Shown piece after piece: positions 35,115 to 35,353 of a stretch of DNA of 35,353 nucleotides. A model generated the notes under the pieces. That model worked only from the letters and a program-made list of their open reading frames with translations, was not told the origin of the DNA and searched no databases. A program made the position numbers and the translations under genes. The DNA is from Rhodocyclaceae bacterium (GTDB taxonomy: Bacteria; Pseudomonadota; Gammaproteobacteria; Burkholderiales; Rhodocyclaceae), in NCBI GenBank assembly GCA_004379165.1, contig NKXK01000012.1, forward strand, positions 1 to 35,353. The letters are read 5' to 3'. The stretch's first letter is position 1. Every line of letters begins with the position of its first letter.

Positions 35115-35353
35115 CTCTTTTCTGAAAGTGGCGCGGAGTATGGTTGCGTCATCGACATCTGCCCATTGTGGTCATCCGAATTGTGGATGCCCACGATAGG
35201 CGACCATGACCCGCGGTGGTATAACCCATGCCGTTCCACACAACTCATTTCGCATAGTCTGACGCCATGATTTTTCCTGCCGGTTTTTTGGTTGACCGCA
35301 TCAATCTGGTACACCCGTTGCTTTCGGATTGTCTTTTCTATGGGAAGACAACG
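35115..35353. promoter_or_regulatory. dctA upstream region with two operator-like motifs
   Basis: No gene is recognised to the window end. CCATTGTGG (35163-35171) and ATTGTGGATGCCCAC (35180-35194) are two copies of the motif seen before dctP. They are 15 bp apart, and the second keeps the inverted-repeat form GTGG-ATGC-CCAC in its core. They lie 58-90 bp upstream of the chosen dctA start, a usual activator position. A matching promoter could not be picked out with confidence. Confidence 0.55.

Noticed and set aside
33762..35270. 502-codon plus-strand frame opposite dctA
   Set aside because: The product is His/Asp/Arg-rich with no domain, mirroring the codons of the membrane protein dctA.
35281..35300. 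Possible third copy of the palindromic repeat (GGTTGACCG)
   Set aside because: Only about nine bases match and the rest of the repeat is absent.

Overview
The window is a GC-rich chromosomal segment from a betaproteobacterium, most likely Rhodocyclales (Dechloromonas/Azonexus-like). That placement is inferred from gene order (ndk-rlmN-pilW-rodZ-ispG-hisS-yfgM-bamB-der-hfq-hflX-hflK-hflC-DUF2065-hisZ-purA) and protein character; no database search was possible. Most of it is conserved housekeeping DNA. The accessory parts are the left 7 kb, the small genes between rnr and rlmB, and the right-hand transport genes.

Left end (1-7651). A fragment of an IS-type transposase start lies at the edge, followed by a divergent TetR regulator and a complete tripartite RND efflux operon: lipoprotein adaptor, inner-membrane pump and outer-membrane factor. 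The efflux promoter has a near-consensus -35/-10 pair, and a perfect 18-bp palindrome resembling the AcrR operator sits in its spacer. The efflux module is bracketed by two direct copies of a ~43-bp imperfectly palindromic repeat. Each copy supplies the last codons and stop of a minus-strand gene (tetR on one side, an EamA permease on the other).

Centre-left (7655-13323). The minus-strand genes are rlmB, a hemerythrin-like protein with an extra cysteine cluster, and rnr. A divergent HDOD-domain gene is on the plus strand. tRNA-Leu(CAG) is divergent from rnr and has a consensus promoter whose -35 box overlaps the rnr start codon. A small exported His-rich protein and the purA terminator follow.

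Centre (13345-28641). Sixteen minus-strand genes are packed tightly, many with ATGA or TGATG overlaps. Their products cover nucleotide supply (ndk, purA), RNA modification and tRNA charging (rlmN, hisS), pilus and cell shape (pilW, rodZ), isoprenoids (ispG), envelope assembly (yfgM, bamB), ribosome GTPases (der, hflX), the RNA chaperone hfq, membrane protease control (hflKC) and histidine synthesis control (hisZ). Internal promoters are likely before ndk and hfq.

Right (28712-35353). Two unassigned envelope-associated proteins come first; one carries two PilJ-type sensor domains without a signalling domain. Two C4-dicarboxylate uptake systems follow: a TRAP transporter (dctPQM) and the symporter dctA. 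Both have the same inverted-repeat motif upstream (ATTGTGGAT-N2-CCAC), suggesting one shared regulator. A perfect 10-bp hairpin lies between dctP and dctQ. The last ~250 bp is the dctA regulatory region, with no gene seen.
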